Shown: positions 9,220 through 16,488 of the stretch, piece by piece
How positions within the stretch are numbered: position 1 is the stretch's first letter
How the letters are laid out: each line of letters opens with the position of its first letter
NCBI GenBank assembly: GCA_937911865.1
Contig: CALDSK010000252.1
Coordinates: 1 to 58,851, forward strand
Reading direction: 5' to 3'
Length of the DNA: 58,851 nucleotides
Origin: an uncultured Synechococcus sp.
GTDB taxonomy: Bacteria; Cyanobacteriota; Cyanobacteriia; Phormidesmidales; Phormidesmidaceae
Made by a program: the position numbers and the translations under genes
Notes under the pieces: generated by a model
The model's database searches: none
What the model was told of the DNA's origin: nothing
The model's input: only the letters and a program-made list of their open reading frames with translations

Positions 9220-10287
9220 TTGAAACCTGTAGCCGCTTCAACTGCTTATTTGCTAATTTCTCATGGCAGTCGAGATCCTCGCCCTCAGGTGGCGATGAAT
9301 CGGCTAGCACAGCTGGTACATAAGCGTTTACGTGCAGCTATGAAATCTGGCCATGCTTCTGGCCAGAGAAAGCCATTCTCCAGCGAGAAATCCGCACAGC
9401 AACATCACACCCTCTCTAATGCGAATTACACGGAGGAGCACTGCGGTTCGAGCAGACGAACCACGCTGTTGACCAAGCCAGAAGGACTGTCTAGAAAAGC
9501 GCTCAAGAATGATACGGACGAAGAGGGTGGGCTCACAGGACGGACCATAACGAAACGAGGCATCGCAGAGCAAGGCAGCACAAAGCAGAACAACACAAAG
9601 CAGAACAACACAAAGCAGAACAACACAAAGCAGAACAACACAAAGCAGATTGAAGAAAGCGCCATCATTGTTGAAACGGCCTGCTTAGAACTCGCCATGA
9701 GACCGTTAAGCGAGCATATTTGTGAGTTTGGCTATCAGCTAGCAGATAAAGGGATTGATGAGCTAAGGCTGCTGCCAATCTTTCTGATGGGAGGGGTGCA
9801 CGTCATGGAGGACATTCCGACTGAAATTGAGACGGCCAGGCGGCAGCTGGGAGACACCATTAGGCTGACGGTTTGTCCGCATATAGGGAGCCATCCTCAG
9901 ATGACGGCCATTTTGAAAAGGCGGCTGGCAGCAACGCCGACCAAAGGAGCGCTACTGGTTGCGCATGGTAGCCGTCGTCCAAAGGGAAACAAGGCTATTC
10001 AGAAAATGGCCAAGCAAATTGAGACGCCAATTGCTTACTGGGCGACACCGCCAGACATCGAAACACAGGTTATTGAGCTGATGCAGCAAGGCTGTCAGGG
10101 TATAGCGATTTTGCCTTATTTTCTATTTGCGGGCGGAATTACGGATGCGATCGCCCATCGAACCGAAGAACTCGCCGAAAGATTTCCCAAGGTAAAGTTC
10201 CGACTTCTGCCTACGCTGGGCGCCACAGAAGAGGTCGCTGACTTGGCTGTAGACCTTTTAGTGGCAGAGCCCATGGATAGAATCTGA
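9220..10287 (+). CDS. sirB: Sirohydrochlorin ferrochelatase (SirB/CbiX family) with insertion
   Basis: The family motif 'LLISHGSRDPRPQVAMNRLAQLV' appears at residues 11-33 and the second-half signature 'LLVAHGSRRPKGNKAI' near residue 246, marking the two symmetric halves of a class II chelatase. The enzyme inserts Fe2+ (or Co2+) into sirohydrochlorin for siroheme or cobalamin. After a normal start, residues of about 39-147 form a hydrophilic, low-complexity insertion containing the repeat TKQNN. The conserved part resumes at 'VETACLELAMRPLSEHI'. Without it the protein would be about 245 residues, the length I expect for the family. The TTG start is preceded by GAGGT. cobA, 223 nt downstream on the same strand, acts one step earlier in the same pathway, supporting the call. 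Confidence 0.85.
   Translation: MKPVAASTAYLLISHGSRDPRPQVAMNRLAQLVHKRLRAAMKSGHASGQRKPFSSEKSAQQHHTLSNANYTEEHCGSSRRTTLLTKPEGLSRKALKNDTDEEGGLTGRTITKRGIAEQGSTKQNNTKQNNTKQNNTKQNNTKQIEESAIIVETACLELAMRPLSEHICEFGYQLADKGIDELRLLPIFLMGGVHVMEDIPTEIETARRQLGDTIRLTVCPHIGSHPQMTAILKRRLAATPTKGALLVAHGSRRPKGNKAIQKMAKQIETPIAYWATPPDIETQVIELMQQGCQGIAILPYFLFAGGITDAIAHRTEELAERFPKVKFRLLPTLGATEEVADLAVDLLVAEPMDRI
9581..9649 (+). repeat. 15-bp tandem repeat inside sirB, 4.6 copies
   Basis: Four perfect copies of CAAAGCAGAACAACA plus nine bases of a fifth. The repeat is in frame and encodes TKQNN units. Perfect copy identity implies recent expansion. The opposite strand would read repeated LFCFV, which is a shadow. Confidence 0.97.
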
Positions 10288-10510
10288 GTCGATTAAATCT
10301 AATGTCGATTGCATCTAATAAAGCTAAGATCTAGGGCAAATAGCCTCTGTAGGTATCGCAGAAGGTATCACAGATAGCAAATCCGCTTGAGCAATTTTGA
10401 TTGAATTAAGTTTGCCTGCAGCTATTCTGTTGCGGCTTGTTTTTTTGAGTTTTCACGCGCTAACGGCTAGATCTCATCACCATTCTTCTAGATTTACGCT
10501 TTAACTGTCT

Positions 10511-11395
10511 ATGGCTTCTAACGCTTTTGATTTAGATACACTAGCTGGCGACAATCGAGAACTAGGTTCACAATCGACGTTCGGCAAAGTGTATTTGGTC
10601 GGTGCGGGACCGGGCGATCCGGGTTTGATGACGGTAAAGGCAAAGACGCTAATCGAATGCGCTGATGTGGTTATTTTCGATGCGCTAGTCAGTCAGCCGA
10701 TCTTGGATTGGATTAGCCCCAGCGCCGAGCGAATCTATGCCGGAAAACGTCGGGGCAGGCACTCACTCTCTCAGACAGAGATTACACAGCTTTTGTTCAA
10801 TAAGGCTCGTGAGCATGCCGTTGTAATTCGGCTCAAGGGCGGCGACCCATTTGTGTTTGGTCGCGGGGGCGAGGAAATGAGTGACCTGCTAGCGGCTGGC
10901 GTAGCAGTCGAGGTAGTGCCGGGTATTACAGCAGGTATTGCCGCACCGGCCTACGCAGGTATTCCGGTAACCCACCGGGGCTATAGCTCATCGGTCACTT
11001 TTGTCACAGGTCATGAGTCGGCAGGCAAGTATCGACCAAAGGTGAACTGGGAGGCGATCGCAGCAGCCTCAGAAACGATTGTGGGCTTTATGGGCGTACA
11101 CTATCTATCGAACATTACTCAGGCGCTAATGAAAGCAGGCTTAAGCGCACAAACGCCCATTGCCCTGATTCGCTGGGGCACCCGCCCAGAACAGTCAGAG
11201 CTGCTGGGAGATATCGGTAACATCGTTGAACAGGTGAAAGAAACAGGATTTCAGGCACCGGCGATCGCAGTCATCGGCAAAGTCGTCGATCTCAAGCCTT
11301 ACTTAGCCTCTGCATCACCCATTCAGGGCGAGCACTGGCTAGCTACGCAGCAGCCGACCCCTCACACAACCTCACACACAACGCCGCCCGAGTAG
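10511..11395 (+). CDS. cobA: Uroporphyrinogen-III C-methyltransferase
   Basis: This 294-residue SAM-dependent methyltransferase of the SUMT (CobA/SirA) family catalyses two methylations of uroporphyrinogen III at C2 and C7 to give precorrin-2, the branch point to siroheme and cobalamin. The SAM-binding start 'VYLVGAGPGDPGLMTVKA' lies at residues 28-45. 'VIRLKGGDPFVFGRGGEE' (about 98-115) and 'VEVVPGITAGIAAPAYAGIPVTHRG' follow in the family order. An N-terminal extension of about 25 residues and a Thr/His/Pro-rich tail flank the roughly 240-residue core. There is no CysG-type N-terminal dehydrogenase domain, as expected for the short form. It lies downstream of sirB and 23 nt upstream of a pseudouridine synthase gene. 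Confidence 0.95.
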   Translation: MASNAFDLDTLAGDNRELGSQSTFGKVYLVGAGPGDPGLMTVKAKTLIECADVVIFDALVSQPILDWISPSAERIYAGKRRGRHSLSQTEITQLLFNKAREHAVVIRLKGGDPFVFGRGGEEMSDLLAAGVAVEVVPGITAGIAAPAYAGIPVTHRGYSSSVTFVTGHESAGKYRPKVNWEAIAAASETIVGFMGVHYLSNITQALMKAGLSAQTPIALIRWGTRPEQSELLGDIGNIVEQVKETGFQAPAIAVIGKVVDLKPYLASASPIQGEHWLATQQPTPHTTSHTTPPE

Positions 11396-11418
11396 GTACA
11401 CTTCTTCTATACATTTCG

Positions 11419-12396
11419 TTGGTTGAGGTGCAGGGCATTTCTGAAGAGACCTTTCAGCAAGAAGAGACCTTTCAGCAAACCGTTGCAGACACTCCAGCTG
11501 TTCGCCTCGATCGCTGGCTATCAGAGAGTGTTCAAGCGCTTTCTCGTAACCGGGTACAGAAGCTGATTGAACAGGGCGCGGTCCAGGTGAACGGAGAAGT
11601 GTGCGATCGCAAAAAAGAACTGGTCAGCCAGGGCGATCGCATCACGCTCAATATTCCAGCAGCCCAGCCCTACGAACTTAAGGCTGAGAATATTCCACTC
11701 GACATTCTCTATGAAGACGACCAGCTGCTGATCGTCAACAAACCAGCGGGGATGGTGGTTCACCCGGCACCTGGTCACAGCAGTGGAACGCTTGTGCATG
11801 CGCTGCTAGGCCACTGCGGCGAACAGCTGACGGGCGTTGGGGGCGTACAAAGACCAGGCATCGTGCATCGCCTCGATAAAAACACAACCGGCGCCATGGT
11901 TGTCGCCAAAACAGAAGCCGCGCTCCACCATTTACAAAAGCAAATTCAGTCCAAAAGTGCCCGGCGAGAATATTTAGGTCTGGTGAATGGGGCGCCCAAA
12001 GCAACACAAGGAAGCGTCAATCAACCCATTGGCCGCCATCCCAAACATCGAAAGAAAATGGCAATTATTCTCGCTGAAGCAGGCGGGCGCAGTGCAATTA
12101 CCCATTGGAAGACCGTCGAACGACTGGGCAACTACACGCTGATGCACTTTCAGCTGGAAACCGGGCGGACGCATCAGATTAGAGTGCACAGTGCTTACCT
12201 AAATCTGCCGATTGTGGGAGATGAAGAATATGGCTCGGCGCGATCGCTTGGCGTAAAGCTACCAGGTCAGGCCCTACATGCCTTTCGATTAACCCTAGAA
12301 CATCCTGTCACGCACGAAACCATTTCGGCAGAAGCACCGCTGCCCGCGCACTGGAAAAAGCTGCTGGCCCAGATAAAATCACGACACAGGTCGTAG
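11419..12396 (+). CDS. RluA/RluD-family 23S rRNA pseudouridine synthase
   Basis: An S4 RNA-binding domain occupies about residues 27-85 (RLDRWLSESVQALSRNRVQKLI). The catalytic domain follows, with 'GIVHRLDKNTTGAMVVAK' at 147-164, where Asp153 is the invariant catalytic aspartate. 'LETGRTHQIRVH' lies further on. This architecture matches RluD-like enzymes that modify helix 69 of 23S rRNA, though the target site is not readable. At 325 residues it is of normal length. The start chosen is TTG at 11419; the first 22 residues precede the conserved part and contain a duplicated EETFQQ, from an 18-bp tandem duplication at 11443-11478, so a later start cannot be excluded. It is probably co-transcribed with cobA. 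Confidence 0.88.
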   Translation: MVEVQGISEETFQQEETFQQTVADTPAVRLDRWLSESVQALSRNRVQKLIEQGAVQVNGEVCDRKKELVSQGDRITLNIPAAQPYELKAENIPLDILYEDDQLLIVNKPAGMVVHPAPGHSSGTLVHALLGHCGEQLTGVGGVQRPGIVHRLDKNTTGAMVVAKTEAALHHLQKQIQSKSARREYLGLVNGAPKATQGSVNQPIGRHPKHRKKMAIILAEAGGRSAITHWKTVERLGNYTLMHFQLETGRTHQIRVHSAYLNLPIVGDEEYGSARSLGVKLPGQALHAFRLTLEHPVTHETISAEAPLPAHWKKLLAQIKSRHRS

Positions 12397-12415
12397 TCAT
12401 CGTCTTCTGGTCCCA

Positions 12416-12505
12416 TTAGGCGCAAGAACGGAGCGCAAGAAATGGACGCAAGAAATGAGCGCAAGAACGGGGCGCAAGAACCGGACGTAAGGACGGGGAT
12501 TAAAA
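12416..12505. repeat. Degenerate 12-14 bp repeats between rluD-like gene and cpcG
   Basis: About six imperfect copies of (A/G)(G/C)GCAAGAA(C/A)(C)GG follow each other in the gap between the convergent pseudouridine-synthase and cpcG genes. No long open frame is maintained across them and there are no spacers of CRISPR type. Confidence 0.75.
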
Positions 12506-12514
12506 CCGGGACGC

Positions 12515-12545
12515 AAAAAAGCCGAAGCGGAAAAACCACTTCGGC
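12515..12545 (-). terminator. Rho-independent terminator of cpcG
   Basis: On the minus strand a GCCGAAG/CTTCGGC stem (arms 12521-12527 and 12539-12545), extended inward by GG/CC, is followed by TTTTTT. It starts 34 nt after the cpcG stop. Confidence 0.85.
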
Positions 12546-12578
12546 AGATAACCTTTTGAGGAAAGAACATATGAGCGA

Positions 12579-13370
12579 CTAGCTTTGAGCAGTCGGCTCA
12601 GGCGCAACCGGAACGCCCAGCTTACGGAACGGCACTGTTGCACCGATATTGATGGTTGCGGTGTTAACAGAAGGCGCTGCGCTGGGTCTGGGATTCACGC
12701 TGCGAGCCATATCGAGGTAGAGCGCGGGGTTGCCAGCGGTCGCTTTCTTCTCTTGAGGCTTGAAGCGACGAACTTCTTCCTGCCAAACGCTCTTGGGAAA
12801 GCCCAGAATGCCACGGTAGTACTCGTTGTAACGAGGAGACTTGATGTCGAAAGGACGCTGACCCTCTTCACGACCAGGCAGAATACGGCGACGATAGTAA
12901 GGCACGATGTCGTAGCCAAAATTCTCCATGTACTCGTCGCTGTCTAGAAGCTCATCGACGAATCCGTTCACGCCTTTAGTCGCAATCTTAATAGACCAGG
13001 CAATTTTCTCGCGTTCGTTGTAGGGATCACGACCGAGCGCTCTTTGAATGACCTGCTCAACAAAACGATAGTTGCTGTTTTTAGCGTAATAGCCACGCAA
13101 GAAAGTATCAGAGAGCAGCAGGCCGCGGATGAAATCACGCACCGTAATCTGGCTGTTGCGCAGCTGAGACTCTAGAAAAACTTCGCGATCTGCATCGAAG
13201 CAGTGAAAGAAAACTTGGCGATAGGCCGCATCAATCAAGTCGGTCATTTCGCTGTACTCAAGAAGAGCTTCAGCGCTATAGATGGTGGGCTGGTCATCGC
13301 CCTGGACTGTGTACCCCTCAACCCGCTGGTTCTGGCTTTTTGGGGGATAGTTCAATAACGGAAGAGCCAC
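12579..13370 (-). CDS. cpcG: Phycobilisome rod-core linker polypeptide CpcG
   Basis: This 263-residue linker attaches phycocyanin rods to the allophycocyanin core of the phycobilisome. The N-terminus MALPLLNYPPKSQNQRVEGY is the conserved CpcG start. The PBS-linker domain (about residues 20-170) shows 'LIDAAYRQVFFHCFDADREVFLESQL', 'DFIRGLLLSDTF' and 'RALGRDPYNEREKIAWS'. The C-terminal part (about 180-263), with 'YYRGILGFPKSVWQEEVRRF', is the core-contacting region. No C-terminal TM helix is visible, so it is the CpcG1-like phycobilisome type rather than the membrane-anchored CpcL type. The gene is monocistronic, with its own terminator, away from the cpcBA genes. A 270-nt gap upstream holds its promoter. 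Confidence 0.95.
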   Translation of the reverse strand: MALPLLNYPPKSQNQRVEGYTVQGDDQPTIYSAEALLEYSEMTDLIDAAYRQVFFHCFDADREVFLESQLRNSQITVRDFIRGLLLSDTFLRGYYAKNSNYRFVEQVIQRALGRDPYNEREKIAWSIKIATKGVNGFVDELLDSDEYMENFGYDIVPYYRRRILPGREEGQRPFDIKSPRYNEYYRGILGFPKSVWQEEVRRFKPQEKKATAGNPALYLDMARSVNPRPSAAPSVNTATINIGATVPFRKLGVPVAPEPTAQS

Positions 13371-13641
13371 GCTTAAGTCTCCAGACTTTAATAAACAGCT
13401 TCAAATGATATTTATCAATAATAAAGGAGCCGGTGCTACGCATCTGGCGAGTCTGAGAAAATCATTACACACCGTAACATTCAAGCAAAGCGTCTTTACT
13501 CAAGGCTTTAAGCCCTCCGCATAGCGAGCGATCGCACCACAACTCTCCTAGCAGGCTTATAGCTACGACAAGAAAACACATACTTTGCAACACACACTAG
13601 GCCGATTCACCGCCATCGCGTTACATCGCGATATCTGTTTT

Positions 13642-14349
13642 TCATTCATTCTCAAGAGAATCACCTGATTGCAAACCACCCGATTGAACCATGGCCCAAT
13701 CAGCAGGCGTATTGCAGTTAAACAGCATCTGCGGCGGGACCAGCGAGTAAGGCATGACCGCAAGCGTCGCTAGCCAGGGCTGAAACGCTTGCCTTTTAAG
13801 GCTCAGCTGATGCTCTAGCTGAGGCAAACAGCGCCGATGATAATAGCCACACAGCGGCTCCCAGCCTCGCTCGCTCGCAACCAGAGAAGCCATTGGCAAA
13901 TCGGGAAAATCGGCAGCACCGGGCCAACCGCGCTTAGAGCAAGCCACTATCCAGTTCCACCAGGCTTGCAAAATGCTGGCATCTAAATAAGGCAAGTCAC
14001 AGGCTAAGAGGAGACACCAATCAGAGGACACCTGCTGCCAGCCCTCGGCAAAACCACTCAAAGGACCTGAAGAAGGTTTGCCTAATGGGCTGCTTGAAGA
14101 AGCATTTAGAGGCGTAGCCGTCGCATAGCTTGGAGCAGGCTCTTGAACGAACCGGACAGCAGCAGGCACGACGTGACGGTAGCGTTCGGGCCAAGGCGTG
14201 ACAATCACTACATCAGAAGAAAGTATCTGAGCGACTTCAACTGTGCGGCTTAATAGCGACCGGCCGTTGTAAGCTAGCAGCGCCTTATCTTTGCCCATTC
14301 GGCAGCTGTATCCGCCAGCAAGTATGACAACACTGACAGAGGCTGTCAT
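13642..14349 (-). CDS. mobA: Molybdenum cofactor guanylyltransferase
   Basis: This 235-residue nucleotidyltransferase attaches GMP to molybdopterin to give the bis-MGD form of the cofactor used by, for example, nitrate reductase. The signature 'VVILAGGYSCRMGKDKALLAYNG' lies at residues 7-29 (the LAGG-x3-RMG-x-DK motif). 'WCLLLACDLPYLD' (about 111-123) supplies the metal-binding Asp. 'LCGYYHRRCLPQLE' lies further on, as in other cyanobacterial MobA proteins. A roughly 20-residue Ser/Pro-rich loop (about 78-100) precedes the acidic motif. It lies 11 nt downstream of a membrane-protein gene on the same strand and is likely co-transcribed with it. A related NTP-transferase with another substrate is possible but less likely. 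Confidence 0.88.
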   Translation of the reverse strand: MTASVSVVILAGGYSCRMGKDKALLAYNGRSLLSRTVEVAQILSSDVVIVTPWPERYRHVVPAAVRFVQEPAPSYATATPLNASSSSPLGKPSSGPLSGFAEGWQQVSSDWCLLLACDLPYLDASILQAWWNWIVACSKRGWPGAADFPDLPMASLVASERGWEPLCGYYHRRCLPQLEHQLSLKRQAFQPWLATLAVMPYSLVPPQMLFNCNTPADWAMVQSGGLQSGDSLENE

Positions 14350-14360
14350 AACTCATCTCC

Positions 14361-15524
14361 TTACTTACCGTCTTCGGGCGGCTTCGGTGGGCTAGCTGGC
14401 TTGATGGGCGGCTTAGAAGGCTCAGACTTTTTCTTCAGCTCAGACTTTTTCTTAGGCTCAGACTTTTTAGAGAAAGGAAGCTTCTTCTTAGAGGACGGCT
14501 TTGCTCGACGGACCTTAGGCTTAGCGGTTGAAGACTGAGTAGGAGGGTCTGGATACAGGTCTGGATACATAGCGGACGACCTGGGCTTTGAGTGGGGAGG
14601 CTTTGAGCTAGAGAGCTTCGAGGCAGCAGGTTTCGCGCTAGAAGACTTTGAGCTAGAAGACTTTGAGCCAGGAGATTTCGAGCCAGGAGGCTTTGAGCCA
14701 GGGGACTTTGAGCTAGAAGACTTTGAGCCAGGAGGCTTTGAGATGGAAGACTTTGAGGCAGTAGATTTAGAGCCAGACTGCTTAGAGATAGACGCCTGAG
14801 CAGGGACTCGTCCGTTGTCAGAGGCTAAAGGACGCCCGTTGGCCTGAGACTTGTTTTCAGCCCACGCATAGCCTTTGAAGTAATAGATGAGGGCGGTTAG
14901 GGCTGCAATAGTCATGTACATAAACCGCAGGAGCCAGCCAACTCGCTCAAACCAGTAGGCCGCCAAGTCAGCACGAGGATCGTCATAGCTAGCTAGCTCC
15001 TGACTAAGCAGCTCATTCGGGTTGAGCGATCGCTCGGCGCTTAAGCTCTCTGGACGAACCGGCAGTTCAGCTAACTGAGTGCTAAAGGGATAAAACCCAA
15101 AGAAACCACGGGTGCCCACTTCGCGTTCTAGATAATCATTGGTCAAATCTCTCGCCTGGCGATAAGAGATATTTGATATGGTCGCTACCTGCTTGATCCA
15201 CAGGTGCTGCTGCACCATGTAGCTAGCACAAAAGACGAAAGGGGTAACAAAAAACAAAACAGCTAGTTTCGCGCGGTGGTCCCAGCGGCGGGGTAGTAAA
15301 AAGGTCGCAGCGCCAATGCCCACACCCAGAATAGAAAAGACTAATAGATTGGAGATTTCAACCAGCTCGACACTTTTTAAGAATCCACCGATCCAGGGCG
15401 TGGAATACAAATAGGTATGCGTAGCCCAAGCAATCAGAGCCTTGAGCAAAGCCATCAGAAAACTCAGCCCAAAGCCAATGGCAAAGAACAAGGCGACGCG
15501 CGATTTCTTGGGTTCAGTGGGCAT
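14361..15524 (-). CDS. Membrane protein with Ser/Lys/Pro repeat tail, unknown function
   Basis: I do not recognise a named family. The first 220 residues contain four hydrophobic segments, near residues 10-32, 55-76, 86-106 and 195-217. Between the last two lies a soluble loop with 'YRQARDLTNDYLEREVGTRGFFGFYPF', which would be extracytoplasmic or lumenal if the topology is simple. The remaining 165 residues are disordered and very basic. First come about a dozen SK(S/P)(S/P)(G/S) pentamers, encoded by a 15-bp DNA repeat, then 'KKKSELKKKSEP' blocks and a Pro-rich end. Such a tail could bind nucleic acid or anionic surfaces, but that is inference. The close upstream position to mobA suggests an operon, not a shared function. 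Confidence 0.7.
   Translation of the reverse strand: MPTEPKKSRVALFFAIGFGLSFLMALLKALIAWATHTYLYSTPWIGGFLKSVELVEISNLLVFSILGVGIGAATFLLPRRWDHRAKLAVLFFVTPFVFCASYMVQQHLWIKQVATISNISYRQARDLTNDYLEREVGTRGFFGFYPFSTQLAELPVRPESLSAERSLNPNELLSQELASYDDPRADLAAYWFERVGWLLRFMYMTIAALTALIYYFKGYAWAENKSQANGRPLASDNGRVPAQASISKQSGSKSTASKSSISKPPGSKSSSSKSPGSKPPGSKSPGSKSSSSKSSSAKPAASKLSSSKPPHSKPRSSAMYPDLYPDPPTQSSTAKPKVRRAKPSSKKKLPFSKKSEPKKKSELKKKSEPSKPPIKPASPPKPPEDGK
14586..14780 (-). repeat. 15-bp degenerate tandem repeat, about 13 copies
   Basis: On the plus strand consecutive 15-mers of the form (C/T)TTTGAGCCAGGAG(G/A) follow without gaps. Copies differ at a few positions each. On the coding strand they give the SKPPG/SKSSS pentapeptides of the membrane protein's tail. 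Confidence 0.9.
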
Positions 15525-15707
15525 GGGCCAATCAACGTCTTTACCTCAATACTGTATCAAAAGCGGGGATTGAGAAACGGCGGCTGAGAAGCGGCGGTTG
15601 AGAAATACGAAGTAAAGGATGCGATCGCTTGAACTCAGACGACTTTTTAAGTACATTTGAACTATTCTTCTTATGTGCTGAGCTTACTGTGCTAGGCGTA
15701 TCTTGCT

Positions 15708-16343
15708 ATGAGTATTGAACAGACCAATCAGCTCATTCTGCTGATTCTGAATTCGGTATTGATGACGCTGCTGTCATCTTTTTTACTAGGAGGGGTTTGG
15801 CTAAGACAAAATTCGCTGCTGAACCAGTTGAATCAAACGCGATCGCATTACCACCGCCTCACTCACCAAAAAGCCTCCCCAAAAGACACCCACAAAGCCC
15901 CGAAGAAAAAGCCTTTAGCACCCAAAAGTGCCGGTGAACTCGCCAATGAACTAAAACAGCTTAGAGAACATCGGCAGCGCCTAAGCAGTCAGTATCAGTG
16001 GAGCCGCATGGGTTTACTGACGTTGCATTTAGCAGTGTTGGTTCTTAGCGTTAGTCTATTTGCGCTGACACTGCGATCGCTCCTCGCTTTCGACAGCCTC
16101 ATTTCCACCGCGCTCTTTTTATTCACCCTTGGCGCGGCTGGATTGCTCACCGGCACCAGCTGCATCCTCATCGACTTTGCCCAAGGCAACAGTAACGGCG
16201 ACTCTCTCGGCAGATCCTTCGCTCAGGTGATACAGCAACTTTCTCGCATTCCTCAGCAATGGTCACATTCTACGCGTAGCCTTAGCCCAAGCATTAAAGC
16301 AAAAGCAGTGCAGCCACTATCGATCAAAGCTGAAAGTAAATGA
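15708..16343 (+). CDS. Small membrane protein of unknown function
   Basis: This is a 211-residue protein with no family that I can name. A hydrophobic segment at about 8-30 is followed by a basic, Lys/Pro-rich stretch (about 55-75) and a short charged helix 'ELANELKQLREHRQRL' (about 77-92) that could be coiled coil. Two closely spaced TM helices follow at about 103-125 and 132-156. The C-terminus (about 157-211) is polar with 'SLGRSFAQVIQQLSRIP'. The arrangement is divergent from the mobA-linked membrane protein, with a 183-nt shared promoter region. The gene ends before a strong bidirectional hairpin. ATG start at 15708; the weak upstream Shine-Dalgarno does not distinguish starts. Confidence 0.65.
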   Translation: MSIEQTNQLILLILNSVLMTLLSSFLLGGVWLRQNSLLNQLNQTRSHYHRLTHQKASPKDTHKAPKKKPLAPKSAGELANELKQLREHRQRLSSQYQWSRMGLLTLHLAVLVLSVSLFALTLRSLLAFDSLISTALFLFTLGAAGLLTGTSCILIDFAQGNSNGDSLGRSFAQVIQQLSRIPQQWSHSTRSLSPSIKAKAVQPLSIKAESK

Positions 16344-16400
16344 GATCTGTAGCGTGTGCCCGTTTTCCCATGGGCACTTCTGAAGATCAAGGGTCACAAA

Positions 16401-16443
16401 AAATCAAGTGAGCGCTGTGTTCATTAACGCGCTCACTTGATTT
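16401..16443. terminator. Bidirectional terminator between membrane gene and dxs
   Basis: A perfect 15-bp inverted repeat (16401-16415 and 16429-16443) with a 13-nt loop has an A-rich left flank and T-rich right flank. It can therefore serve both the plus-strand membrane gene and the minus-strand dxs that converge on it. Confidence 0.85.
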
Positions 16444-16488
16444 AAAGATCACCAACGATCTTCTGTTATTGCCAAGCTTATTTACGAG

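Noticed and set aside
9426..9698. Minus-strand frame with repeated LFCFV
   Set aside because: It is the antisense shadow of the TKQNN repeat in sirB; the sirB frame has conserved motifs on both sides.
14586..14780. CRISPR-like array
   Set aside because: Units are 15 bp, contiguous and in a coding frame, with no spacers. The same holds for the other tandem repeats.
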